In this document: one piece after another, positions 45,329 to 53,697 of the stretch
Layout of the letters: each line of letters starts with the position of its first letter
Numbering within the stretch: position 1 is the stretch's first letter
Assembly (NCBI GenBank): GCA_910579965.1
Contig: CAJTWF010000002.1
Span: 25,373 to 89,372, forward strand
Direction of reading: 5' to 3'
Source: an uncultured Oscillospiraceae bacterium
GTDB taxonomy: Bacteria > Bacillota > Clostridia > Oscillospirales > Oscillospiraceae
Length of the DNA: 64,000 bases
Translations under genes and position numbers: made by a program
Notes under the pieces: model-generated
Told to the model about the DNA's origin: nothing
What the model saw: only the letters and a program-made list of their open reading frames with translations
The model's database searches: none

Positions 45329-46050
45329 GCCTTTGTCCCTCCAAATAAGATATCCTCCAGGGCGTAGCGGCCCTTGGGCATATGGATCAGCCGCCGGGCG
45401 GCGTGGAGCGCGCCGTTGACGAAGATCTGCCGGGAGGAGGCCCGGTGGGTAATCTCCAGCACCTCGTCGGGACCGAAGAAGCTCACCGTGTGGGTCCCCG
45501 CCTCGGTGCCGCCCCGGAGGGCGTGTACGCCGATCTCCCGCTTGTCCCGGGGACCGGAAACGCCGTGGCGGCCGTAGACCGGGGTGCGCTCGTGGCGGGG
45601 GTCCACCGCCTCCAGCAGCAGCCTGGCCGTGCCGCTGGGGGCGTCCGCCTTCTGGTTGTGGTGGGTCTCCACGATCTCCACGTCAAAGTCCGAGAGCACC
45701 CCGGCCACCTCCGCCAGGGCACGGCGGAACACCGCCACGCCCAGGGAGTAGTTGGCCGAGTGGATCACCGGCGCGGCGCGGCCCAGGTCCGTAAAGATCT
45801 CCAGCTCCGCCTCGCTCAGGCCCGTCACGCCGGAGAGGAGGGGGGTGCCGGTCTGGCGCACGTACCGGGCCACCGCCGGCAGGGCCGCCGGGGCGGAGAA
45901 GTCGATGGCCACGTCCGCCACCCGGCCGATGGTCTCCAGATCCCCCAGGTTGCCCACGTCCACAATGCCGCCCAGCTGGTCCCCCTGGGCCAGGGCGGTG
46001 CGCTCCATGAGATGGCCCATGCGGCCATGTCCGATCAGCAGAATTTTCAT
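45325..46050 (-). CDS. dapB: 4-hydroxy-tetrahydrodipicolinate reductase
   Basis: The product has 241 residues. It reduces the DapA product with NAD(P)H. The nucleotide motif at the start is [21 protein letters not shown] and the active-site signature [15 protein letters not shown] follow. It is about 20-30 residues shorter than the E. coli enzyme, as is common in clostridia. The start overlaps the dapA stop by 4 bases and the stop overlaps the dapH start, so the three genes are translationally coupled. Confidence 0.94.
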   Translation of the reverse strand: MKILLIGHGRMGHLMERTALAQGDQLGGIVDVGNLGDLETIGRVADVAIDFSAPAALPAVARYVRQTGTPLLSGVTGLSEAELEIFTDLGRAAPVIHSANYSLGVAVFRRALAEVAGVLSDFDVEIVETHHNQKADAPSGTARLLLEAVDPRHERTPVYGRHGVSGPRDKREIGVHALRGGTEAGTHTVSFFGPDEVLEITHRASSRQIFVNGALHAARRLIHMPKGRYALEDILFGGTKA

Positions 46051-46937
46051 TGGACCAGTCCCGCCTCCCTCAGAAGTCCCCGCAGCCGCTCCTGTCCGGC
46101 CCCGCTCATCTCGCACAGGGGCAGGCGGAAGGGGCCCGCGTCCATGCCCATCAGGTTCAGGGCGGTCTTGACGGGGATGGGGTTCACCTCCAGGAAGAGG
46201 CCGTTCATCAGCGCCAGATACCGCTTGGCCGCGGCCAGGGCCTGGTCCTGCCGGCCCTCCAGGTAGTCCATCACCATGTCGTGGCACTGGCGGGGCATGA
46301 TGTTGGCCCACACGGAGATCACGCCGCTGCCGCCGATGGACAGCAGGGGGATGGTGATGTCGTCGTTGCCGCACCAGAGGGCGAAATCCGGGGAGATGCA
46401 GTGGGCGATTTTCATGGCGTAGGACATGTCCCCGCTGGCCTCCTTGATGCCGCAGATGTTGGGGTGCCTGGCGAGCCGCTCCACGTTCTCCACGGAGATG
46501 GAGCAGCCGGTGCGGCCGGGGACGTTGTAGAGGATGCAGGGGATGCTCACCGCATCGGCCACGGCGGTGAAGTGGCGGCAGATGCCCTCGCCGTTGCCCT
46601 TGTTGTAGTAGGGGGTGATGAGCAGCAATCCGTCGGCGCCCAGCTCCTGGGCCCGCAGGCTCTTCTCCAGCATGGTCTGGGTGGCGTTGGAGCCGGTGCC
46701 GGCGATGACCGGAACCCGGCCCGCGGCGGCGGCGATCACGGTTTGCAGCACCGCGTCGTCCTCCTCGTGGGTCATGGTGGAGCTCTCGCCGGTGGTGCCC
46801 AGGGCCAGAATGGCGTCGGTGCCGTTCTCAATGTGCCACTCCGTCAGCTCCCGCAGCTTTTCAAAGTTCACGGAGCCGTCCGGGTGGAAGGGGGTCACCA
46901 GGGCCACAATGGAGCCCTTGAGATTGCGGATGTCCAT
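46047..46937 (-). CDS. dapA: 4-hydroxy-tetrahydrodipicolinate synthase
   Basis: The product has 296 residues, full length. It condenses pyruvate with aspartate semialdehyde, the committed step to lysine and diaminopimelate. Class I aldolase signatures are present: LGTTGESSTMTHEE, the Tyr motif YNVPGRTGCS and the Schiff-base Lys in GIKEASGD. AGGAGGAAATCTTT precedes the ATG. It is controlled by the lysine riboswitch at 47335; a broken acetyltransferase gene lies between riboswitch and dapA. Confidence 0.95.
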   Translation of the reverse strand: MDIRNLKGSIVALVTPFHPDGSVNFEKLRELTEWHIENGTDAILALGTTGESSTMTHEEDDAVLQTVIAAAAGRVPVIAGTGSNATQTMLEKSLRAQELGADGLLLITPYYNKGNGEGICRHFTAVADAVSIPCILYNVPGRTGCSISVENVERLARHPNICGIKEASGDMSYAMKIAHCISPDFALWCGNDDITIPLLSIGGSGVISVWANIMPRQCHDMVMDYLEGRQDQALAAAKRYLALMNGLFLEVNPIPVKTALNLMGMDAGPFRLPLCEMSGAGQERLRGLLREAGLVQ

Positions 46938-46962
46938 AAAGATTTCCTCCTGTTGTTATATC

Positions 46963-47256
46963 TTATTGATTGGCGCCGGGGTCCACGGCCAGGGGGCCGA
47001 AGGTGAGGATATCCACCCGGGTCCCCTGCCGGTCCGTCAGCCAGGACCGGGTGTACATGATGTTGGCCGCCAACTGCCCGTCCAGCTCGCACACCAGATC
47101 CAGCTCCAGGACAAAGTCCGGGCGGCCGCGCAGGACGTGGGCGATATAGTGCTCCTGACAGCCGGGGACGTACAGGTTTCAGAAGGCCCGGCGGTGGAGC
47201 TCCTCCACGGCCCTGTAGTCGCCGGTCCGCTCCGGCCTGATGATCAGATGGTCCAT
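46963..47256 (-). pseudogene. GNAT acetyltransferase remnant with in-frame TGA and lost C-terminus
   Basis: From the ATG at 47256 (AGGAGG just upstream) the frame reads MDHLIIRPERTGDYRAVEEL then HRRAF, hits TGA at 47181-47179 (codon 26), and continues in frame NLYVPGCQEHYIAHVLRG through GQLAANIMYTRSW and ILTFGPLAVDPG to TAA at 46965. This is the first half of a common GNAT family in which the position after 'AF' is Trp; a TGG to TGA change explains the stop. The acetyl-CoA-binding second half (QRKGIG and beyond) is absent. It is the first frame of the dap operon, which may have formed by its deletion. Confidence 0.8.
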
Positions 47257-47275
47257 GGTTCATTCCTCCTGAGAA

Positions 47276-47311
47276 AAACAGAAAAAGCCGGCGGACGCTC
47301 CCACCGGCTTT
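47276..47311 (-). terminator. Attenuator hairpin of the lysine riboswitch
   Basis: On the minus strand: AAAGCCGGTGG, loop GAGCGT, CCGCCGGCTTT, then TTCTGTTTTTC. It stands between aptamer and first coding frame. Confidence 0.85.
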
Positions 47312-47334
47312 GACAAGCAGATCTTGCAAGTGCA

Positions 47335-47503
47335 GGCAGATAGCGCAACTGGGAAGCCGAAGGGCTCCGCAGACAGTGGCGGAGATGTTCTCCCCGTCCC
47401 CACCCAGCCTCCGCGCCCGGAGGATGGATTCGGCGGATTTGCCCCCGCTGCGGTCTCCGCCTGCCGGCTAGCGCAGCTTCATCGCGTCCGCGACCTCTAT
47501 CGT
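47335..47503 (-). ncRNA. Lysine riboswitch (L-box) of the dap operon
   Basis: Minus-strand blocks in order: GATAGAGGTCGCGGACGCG at the 5' side, AATCCGCCGAATCC, GGAGGCTGGGTGGGG, CACTGTCTGCGGAG, and CTATC closing the P1 helix with GATAG. These match the L-box core (GATAGAGGTGCG, GCCGAA, GCTGG, CTGTC). It is followed by a terminator and the dapA-dapB-dapH genes, as expected for lysine feedback by attenuation. Confidence 0.85.
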
Positions 47504-47511
47504 GTGTGTTT

Positions 47512-47540
47512 ACCATATCATATTTTTCAGCCTTTGGCAA
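47512..47540 (-). promoter_or_regulatory. Promoter of the lysine riboswitch transcript
   Basis: On the minus strand: TTGCCA (47540-47535), a 17-base spacer, TATGGT (47517-47512). Confidence 0.6.
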
Positions 47541-47632
47541 GGGAAAGTTCCGGAAAAACACGGAAATCCATTTGAGGAAGAGGCGGCTCCTGCCGGGGCG
47601 TTTCGCCAAAAGGATTTCCGGACATAAAAAAC

Positions 47633-47656
47633 GGGCGGCAGCCTCCGCTGCCGTCC
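47633..47656 (-). terminator. Terminator of the DUF6465 gene
   Basis: On the minus strand: GGACGGCAGC, loop GGAG, GCTGCCGCCC (one mismatch), then a GTTTTTT tract. Confidence 0.8.
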
Positions 47657-47663
47657 ATCCCGC

Positions 47664-47978
47664 TTACAGGCTGATGCTGCCGTTCTCGCTGTCGTTGATC
47701 ACGTAGTACGCCTTGCCCTCCTCGGGCTTGAGGTAGACTGCCAGCTTCTTCACAGCGGAGGCCTTGTGGCCCTCCGCCACAAAGGCGGCAACGGCGCGCT
47801 CCTTGCAGTCGGTGACGTTCCACTCCACACCGCCGGCCTGGAGGTAGATCTCCTCCGTCTTCGCGGCCTTCAGAGCGGCTTTCTTCGGGGCAGCCTTCGC
47901 AGCCACAGTCTCCTTCACCGCCTCTACCACAGAGGGGGCGCTGGTCTTGGCCGGGGCATTCTTGCTGAGTCGAGCCAT
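47664..47978 (-). CDS. DUF6465-family small basic protein
   Basis: The product has 104 residues from the ATG at 47978, which has GGAG 9 bases upstream; an in-frame ATG at 47993 has a poorer site. A Lys/Ala-rich N-terminal half (VKETVAAKAAPKKAALKAAK) resembles histone-like tails. The C-terminal half is a compact domain (EIYLQAGGVEWNVTDCKERA to YVINDSENGSI) typical of DUF6465 in clostridia. The function is unknown; the basic tail suggests nucleic acid contact. It has its own promoter, a leader with a 7-bp stem (ATCAAGC/GCTTGAT) and a terminator. Confidence 0.8.
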   Translation of the reverse strand: MARLSKNAPAKTSAPSVVEAVKETVAAKAAPKKAALKAAKTEEIYLQAGGVEWNVTDCKERAVAAFVAEGHKASAVKKLAVYLKPEEGKAYYVINDSENGSISL

Positions 47979-48051
47979 ATTCTCGTTCTCCATTCTTCAT
48001 ATAGTGCATCATCAAGCGGTACCTTCCGGAGACGATTGCTTGATAGTACCT

Positions 48052-48080
48052 ATAGTACACCTCATTCCCCCTGTTTTCAA
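48052..48080 (-). promoter_or_regulatory. Promoter of the DUF6465 gene
   Basis: On the minus strand: TTGAAA (48080-48075), a 17-base spacer, TACTAT (48057-48052). Confidence 0.6.
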
Positions 48081-48180
48081 GAGGTTTTTCTACAAATTAA
48101 AGAGCGGGAGCGCCGCAGATGGTTGCTAACCTGACCAAAAACCGGCCCCCGGCGGTCTTTTACCCCGCCGCGGCGGCCGC

Positions 48181-48711
48181 TCAGCCGTCACCTCCGCAGA
48201 GGTCCGCCAATATCCTGGAGTAGATCTCCTCCGCGTGGGCCCGGAACCGCTTTTGCAGCTCCAGGGCCATGTCCTGGCGGGTGACCAGCAGCTGGAGATT
48301 CATCAGATCGTCCAGCTCGTCGCTGAGGGACAGCGTGACCGTGTAGCCGCCCTCCTCGCGGGGCTGGATCTGGGAGCGCACCAGGGCCTTCCGCCGGAGC
48401 TGCTCGTTGCAGCTGACCAGACTCTGCTCCGCCTGCATCCGCACGGAGTAGGGCAGGCTGCTCTCGCAGATGGCGCTGTTGCGCCGGCCCTTCTCGGTGA
48501 TGACGTAGAGCCCGTCCTGGTCCACCCGCAGGTGCTCCGTGCGCACCAGGTCCGCCAGACACTCGGAGAAGCCGAAGTAGTCCACGCCGCCGTCGCACAT
48601 GCTCAGCTCCTGGAGGACCTCGAAGGGCGCCGGACCCATCACCCGGGACGCGATATAGAGAATGAGGAACTTGATCTCCAGCTTGTCGCTGATAAAGCCA
48701 AAGTCGTTCAT
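48181..48711 (-). CDS. DUF4364 family protein (winged-helix type)
   Basis: The product has 176 residues. The ATG at 48711 follows GAGGAGG; an in-frame GTG two codons earlier overlaps the ribosome site. The DUF4364 pattern is clear: NDFGFISDKLEIKFLILYIA, GGVDYFGFSECLADLVRTEHL, ITEKGRRNSAICESSLPYSVR and TLSLSDELDDLMNLQLLVT. The N-terminal half resembles a winged-helix DNA-binding fold. The family is widespread in clostridia; its role is not established. Confidence 0.88.
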   Translation of the reverse strand: MNDFGFISDKLEIKFLILYIASRVMGPAPFEVLQELSMCDGGVDYFGFSECLADLVRTEHLRVDQDGLYVITEKGRRNSAICESSLPYSVRMQAEQSLVSCNEQLRRKALVRSQIQPREEGGYTVTLSLSDELDDLMNLQLLVTRQDMALELQKRFRAHAEEIYSRILADLCGGDG

Positions 48712-48726
48712 GGACACCTCCTCTTG

Positions 48727-48783
48727 GAGTCTGTATTCACAGCCGCCAAGACCCGTCCAGCGGCTGTGAATACAGGTTCTTGA
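48727..48783. repeat. Dispersed inverted repeat, family B copy 4 (perfect)
   Basis: CTGTATTCACAGCCG (48731-48745) and CGGCTGTGAATACAG (48761-48775) are exact inverses with a 15-base loop. It is the best-preserved copy and defines the family consensus. Confidence 0.75.
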
Positions 48784-48838
48784 TCTGCCTGTTCCCTATT
48801 ATACCTGTCCGGCGCCGATTTGTATACCCCGAATTTTC

Positions 48839-48865
48839 ACATCCCGGCGGGGGGCGCATAGACTG
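48839..48865 (+). promoter_or_regulatory. Sigma-K-like promoter of the Cys-rich gene
   Basis: AC (48839-48840), 16 bases, then CATAGACTG (48857-48865) against the sigma-K pattern AC-N16/17-CATANNNTA; only the last base differs. The start codon follows at 48931. Confidence 0.5.
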
Positions 48866-48930
48866 GAATGAAGGCGGACGCCTTCCAAACTTACCGAACG
48901 AACCAGAGTTACTTTTTAGGAGGTTCCATT

Positions 48931-49905
48931 ATGCCTGAACGCATCGTACCCGGCCCGGTTTCCGGCTTGAAGGAAAACTGCGAGGCCGTTTGTATCCATA
49001 CCAAGAAGATCTACGACAGCTGCCGTGATAAGGACTGCATCGAGGATCTCCGCTTCTATCCCACCGCGGCCGGTCAGGATATCCTCAACCGGGCCCAGTC
49101 TGTCAAGGGCGGCAAGGCGGAGCTGCTGTATACTTACATCAACGTGGAGCCTGTGGTCTTCAACCGGGGGTTCTACACGGTGGATATGCGCTTTTTCTAC
49201 CGCGTCACCCTCAACGCCTACTGCTCCTGCCCCCGTCCGGTAGAGGTGGAGGGCCTGTGCGTGTTCGACAAGCGGGTCATCCTCTTCGGCAGCGAGGGCA
49301 ACGCCAAGATCTTCTCCTCCAAGCTGCGCATTGACGGCCTGGACCGCCAGATGCTGGAGCAGAGCAACATGCCTGTGGCGGTGGTGGAGGCAGTCGATCC
49401 CATCGTGCTGGACGCGAAGCTGGTGGAGTGCTGTGAGCACCGCTGCTGCGACTGCGACATCTGTGAGATCCCCAGCTGCGTGTGCCAGTGCTTCTGCTGC
49501 GAGCTGACCATGGGCGACGACTACCGCCGCGCCTTTGTCACCCTGGGCCAGTTCTCCATCATCCGTCTGGAGCGGGACAGCCAGCTGCTCATGCCTGTGT
49601 ACGACTACTGCCTGCCCCACAAGGACTGCTCCTGCGCCGGCTGCGGCTGCACCGCCACCGAGGACCCCTGCGAGCTGTTCCAGAACATCAGCTTCCCTGT
49701 GGATGAGTTCTTCCCGCCCCACGGCCTGTCCGGCGTGTGCGGCTGCGAGTGCTCCAAGCCCTCCTGCGGCCCCTGCGACTGCGAGTGCGGGAAGCCCTGC
49801 TCCTGTGACTGCGACTGCAAGCCCTCCTGCACCCCCTGCGCCCCCTGCGGCTCCTGTGACTGCGACTGCGGCCGGCCCCAGCCCCACGGCGGCTGCCGCC
49901 GCTGA
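48931..49905 (+). CDS. Cysteine-rich protein, probable spore-coat component
   Basis: The product has 324 residues. The ATG at 48931 follows TTAGGAGG. The N-terminal 190 residues form a globular part (MPERIVPGPVSGLKENCEAV; ELLYTYINVEPVVFNRGFYT). Then come a Cys cluster (ECCEHRCCDCDICEIPSCVC), a second globular piece with YDYCLPHKDCSC, and a C-terminal tail of repeating C-D-C/K-P-S-C units of about 60 residues with some 20 Cys. There is no signal peptide. Such Cys-dense cytosolic proteins without enzyme motifs are typical of clostridial spore coats, where disulphide cross-links form. A sigma-K-like promoter upstream agrees. The coat assignment is inference. Confidence 0.65.
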   Translation: MPERIVPGPVSGLKENCEAVCIHTKKIYDSCRDKDCIEDLRFYPTAAGQDILNRAQSVKGGKAELLYTYINVEPVVFNRGFYTVDMRFFYRVTLNAYCSCPRPVEVEGLCVFDKRVILFGSEGNAKIFSSKLRIDGLDRQMLEQSNMPVAVVEAVDPIVLDAKLVECCEHRCCDCDICEIPSCVCQCFCCELTMGDDYRRAFVTLGQFSIIRLERDSQLLMPVYDYCLPHKDCSCAGCGCTATEDPCELFQNISFPVDEFFPPHGLSGVCGCECSKPSCGPCDCECGKPCSCDCDCKPSCTPCAPCGSCDCDCGRPQPHGGCRR

Positions 49906-49965
49906 GACCGCCGGTCCGGCAGCGCCGCCCGGACCCCGGGGGCAGACCATAGAGCCCTGATAAAA

Positions 49966-49994
49966 CGCGCCGCGAAGCATTGCTTCGCGGCGCG
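49966..49994 (-). terminator. Terminator between Cys-rich gene and cobaltochelatase gene
   Basis: A 13-bp perfect stem, CGCGCCGCGAAGC with its complement and a 3-base loop. TTTTA follows on the minus strand, so it mainly ends the cbiK transcript and may also stop the + strand one. Confidence 0.75.
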
Positions 49995-50016
49995 CCGGCT
50001 CTATATGGAGGAAAAT

Positions 50017-51870
50017 CTATTTGGCCTGGAGGGATTCGGCGTGGAAGGTCAGGCTGCGGTCATACCACGTGTCCTTGCGGACGCTGTGGGCCGCAAAGCC
50101 CAGCTCCTGGTCCAGGGCGGACACGGGCAGGGTAAAGGTGGCGGTCTCGCCGTCCGTCACAGCCTCCACGGCCCCCTCCCCGCCGGCGGCAGCCGCCGCG
50201 GCGGAGCCGGGGAACATCCGGTCAAAGCTGGCGCTGCCCAGGGTCAGGGCGGCGGTCATCTTCCCGTCCGCTATGGTGAGCTCACAGCCGGCAATCTTGA
50301 ACATGGACTCCTTGCAGGTCACCTCCACGGTATACACGCCGTCCGCCGGCGCGGCGGTCCCGGCGGGCTTGACATTCCCCGGGTTGGGCTCCACGTGGAT
50401 GCCCGTCTCGTCCAGGGGCTTGGCCTCCCCGGCGTGGGCCGCCAGCAGCTGCTGGATGGCCTCCAGCTCGCCCAGGCCGTTGATCTCGCACGTCACCTGG
50501 AAGCCGGCGGCCGTGAACACGGACTTCCAGGAGTCCTCGCCGTCGCCGGCCATGTCGTTGTTGGCGTGGTCCCCGGCCACGATCATCATGGGCCGCAGCA
50601 CCACCTTCTCATAGCCGCCCGCCTTCACCAGCTTCACCAGGTCCTCCGCCGTGGGTTCGGCCTCCACCGTGCCCACAAAGAAGTTGTCATGGCCGCTGTC
50701 GGAGAGGTGCTTCTGCATTCTGGCATAGATGCCGTTGGAGGCGGCCTCCGTGCCGTGGCCCATGTAGCACACGGCGGTTTTGCCGTCGTCATGCCCGGCC
50801 GCAGCGTCCACCATGGCTTGGGCCACCACGGCGAAGTCCTCGTCCGTGGTCAGCAGGGGCGCGCCGATTTTCACGCTCTCAAAGTCCCCGGCGCAGGCCT
50901 CCAGCTCCTTGACCAGATCCCCGTATTCATAGCCGTTCATCAGGTGGGTGGGCTGGACCAGCAGGTTCTTCACGCCGTTGGCCTTGGCCCGGGCCAGGGC
51001 TTCGGTCACGTCGTCGATGACCACGCCGTCCCGGCGCTGGACGTGCTCAATGATGATGTTGGCGGTAAAGCCCCGGCGCACGGCGTAGTCGGGGAAGGCC
51101 GTCTCCATGGCGCTCTCCACGGCCCCGATGGTGGCCGCCCGGTTGTCGTTGTAGCTGGTGCCGAAGCTGACCACCAGCAGCTCGTTCTCACCGATGCTGT
51201 CGCCGTTGCGGGGGTTGTCCCTGGACGCGTCGCCGGTGGAGGCGTCGTCCATGTAGCGGCAGAGGATGGCCGCCATCTGGGCCCGGGTGGCGGCGCCTCT
51301 GGGGTTGAGCCTGCCGCCGCTGCCGGTGATGAACTCGCTGGCAACGGCCCAGTTCACGCTCTCCCTGGCCCAGTCGGACACCTGGGCCGTGTCGGCGTAG
51401 CCGGAGAGCACGTCGATGCGGTTATGGAGGCTCTTCCTGCCCACGGCATCGGCGGCAAAGGCGTTGAGGATCTTGGCGATCTCCTGGCGCTGCACGTCGC
51501 CGTTGGGATCAAATACGCCCTGGCTCCTGCCGGAGGCGATGCCCTTCTCGTTTGCCCAGATCACCGCGTCCCGATAGGCGGCGTCCCCGGCCACGTCATC
51601 GAAGGGGTTCTTCCCGCTGACGGACGGGGAGCCGGCCAGGCGGTACAGGGCCAGCACCAGCTCCGCCCGGGTCATGTTTTCATTGGGGGCAAAGGCTCCG
51701 GCGCTCCTGCCCTCCATCAGCTCCAGCTCGGTCATACGCTTCACATACTCCTCAGACCAGGTTCCCGCTACGTCCGGGTAGGTCACGTCTGCCGCCAGGG
51801 CGGCGGTGGTCAGGCCCAGGGCCATGACCCCTGCCAGCAGCAGCGCCGGCAGCTTGTTCCATTTTCTCAT
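50017..51870 (-). CDS. cbiK: Exported, S-layer-anchored sirohydrochlorin cobaltochelatase (CbiK type)
   Basis: The protein has 617 residues; AGGAGG lies 10 bases before the ATG at 51870. Order: Sec signal peptide (LPALLLAGVMALGLTTAALA), then three SLH domains (DVTYPDVAGTWSEEYVKRM; FDDVAGDAAYRDAVIWANEKG; LSGYADTAQVSDWARESVNWA), then a full CbiK domain (LLVVSFGTSYNDNRAATIGAV, VQPTHLMNGYEYGDL, CYMGHGTEAASN, and MMIVAGDHANNDMAGD with the chelation His residues), and a C-terminal beta domain (VYTVEVTCKESMFKIAGCEL to the end). CbiK inserts Co2+ into sirohydrochlorin for B12 synthesis, normally in the cytoplasm. Here it should sit on the cell wall. It may instead handle metal or haem-like tetrapyrroles outside the cell. 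Confidence 0.9.
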   Translation of the reverse strand: MRKWNKLPALLLAGVMALGLTTAALAADVTYPDVAGTWSEEYVKRMTELELMEGRSAGAFAPNENMTRAELVLALYRLAGSPSVSGKNPFDDVAGDAAYRDAVIWANEKGIASGRSQGVFDPNGDVQRQEIAKILNAFAADAVGRKSLHNRIDVLSGYADTAQVSDWARESVNWAVASEFITGSGGRLNPRGAATRAQMAAILCRYMDDASTGDASRDNPRNGDSIGENELLVVSFGTSYNDNRAATIGAVESAMETAFPDYAVRRGFTANIIIEHVQRRDGVVIDDVTEALARAKANGVKNLLVQPTHLMNGYEYGDLVKELEACAGDFESVKIGAPLLTTDEDFAVVAQAMVDAAAGHDDGKTAVCYMGHGTEAASNGIYARMQKHLSDSGHDNFFVGTVEAEPTAEDLVKLVKAGGYEKVVLRPMMIVAGDHANNDMAGDGEDSWKSVFTAAGFQVTCEINGLGELEAIQQLLAAHAGEAKPLDETGIHVEPNPGNVKPAGTAAPADGVYTVEVTCKESMFKIAGCELTIADGKMTAALTLGSASFDRMFPGSAAAAAAGGEGAVEAVTDGETATFTLPVSALDQELGFAAHSVRKDTWYDRSLTFHAESLQAK

Positions 51871-51900
51871 GGGTATCATTCCTCCTAAGTATTCTGCGCA

Positions 51901-51936
51901 TGACAGCGGCGGCTGACAGCGTGCGGCGTGACAGCG
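51901..51936 (-). repeat. Three direct repeats in the cbiK leader
   Basis: TGACAGCG occurs at 51901, 51914 and 51929 (plus-strand reading; CGCTGTCA on the transcript strand), 13 and 15 bases apart. They lie between promoter and ribosome site. They could bind a regulator or be chance GC-rich repetition. No cobalamin-riboswitch core is visible in this leader. Confidence 0.4.
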
Positions 51937-51994
51937 CAGGAACAGCCCTGACTGCATGAAAAGCTTGCAGGGCAGACCATCCCCGCCAATCCGC

Positions 51995-52015
51995 GCGCCG
52001 AGATACAGGCTCTTA
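51995..52015. repeat. Dispersed repeat, family B copy 5 (remnant)
   Basis: Only the end of the right arm, GATACAGGCTCTT (52002-52014), is kept. It matches the outer end of copies 2 and 4. Confidence 0.35.
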
Positions 52016-52054
52016 GGAGGTATGGGGCCCTCCCCGCCGCCTGCGCACGGGTTG

Positions 52055-52083
52055 ATTATACACCAGATTCCGCTGTTTGGCTA
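52055..52083 (-). promoter_or_regulatory. Promoter of the cobaltochelatase gene
   Basis: On the minus strand: TAGCCA (52083-52078), a 17-base spacer, TATAAT (52060-52055). This gives a leader of about 180 bases. Confidence 0.6.
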
Positions 52084-52137
52084 GAGGGTTTTTATAAAAC
52101 AGCAAAAGTTCCGGCGTGATGGCCTTTGAAACGCCGG

Positions 52138-52171
52138 AAGCCCGCCTCCGGCTGCTGCCGGAGGCGGGCTT
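52138..52171. terminator. 15-bp hairpin after the activase operon
   Basis: AAGCCCGCCTCCGGC, loop TGCT (plus strand), and the exact complement. It shares its core with the hairpin at 36853. It lies just after the last activase-system gene on the minus strand. The T-tract is absent. Confidence 0.55.
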
Positions 52172-52180
52172 GGATTCCTC

Positions 52181-53464
<1,284 letters not shown>

Positions 53465-53498
53465 AGATCGGATTCCTTTCGATTCCATAGACGTGGAA

Positions 53499-53669
53499 TT
53501 AGTATTTCAGCACAAAGTAAATCACATATATCCAGCTCAGGAGTCCGTGAAAAACAGCCCACCCAACAGAACGCCAGGTAGAGTAGCTGATGACCATCGC
53601 CAGCGCGCTGCCGAAGGTAATGCCCGACTTTACGGTTTTCTTAACAGATATCTGCTTTTCTTCGTTCAT
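53499..53669 (-). CDS. 56-residue single-pass or hairpin membrane protein
   Basis: The ATG at 53669 follows AGGAGATTGCGCAC. A charged N-terminus (NEEKQISVKKTVKSG) leads into two hydrophobic stretches, FGSALAMVISYST and VGWAVFHGLLSWIYVIYFVL, ending LKY. The pattern Ser-Trp/Gly-Trp-Ala-x2-His-Gly-x2-Ser-Trp-x-Tyr-Val-Ile-Tyr is a conserved small-protein family I have seen in anaerobes but cannot name. It lies between the two activase-system genes, 28 bases after the first. Confidence 0.7.
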   Translation of the reverse strand: MNEEKQISVKKTVKSGITFGSALAMVISYSTWRSVGWAVFHGLLSWIYVIYFVLKY

Positions 53670-53697
53670 GTGCGCAATCTCCTGTTCCAACACAGAT

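Noticed and set aside
47179..47181. TGA as a selenocysteine or reassigned Trp codon in the GNAT remnant
   Set aside because: The frame also lacks its C-terminal half, so loss of function explains both. I saw no bacterial SECIS-like hairpin just after the TGA, though this was only checked by eye.
46895..47329. 144-codon open frame on the - strand upstream of dapA
   Set aside because: It is out of frame with the GNAT remnant, whose conserved words are found only in the interrupted frame.
51871..52054. Cobalamin riboswitch before the cobaltochelatase gene
   Set aside because: The leader is long enough, but I could not find the B12-box GCCACTG or the other core blocks.
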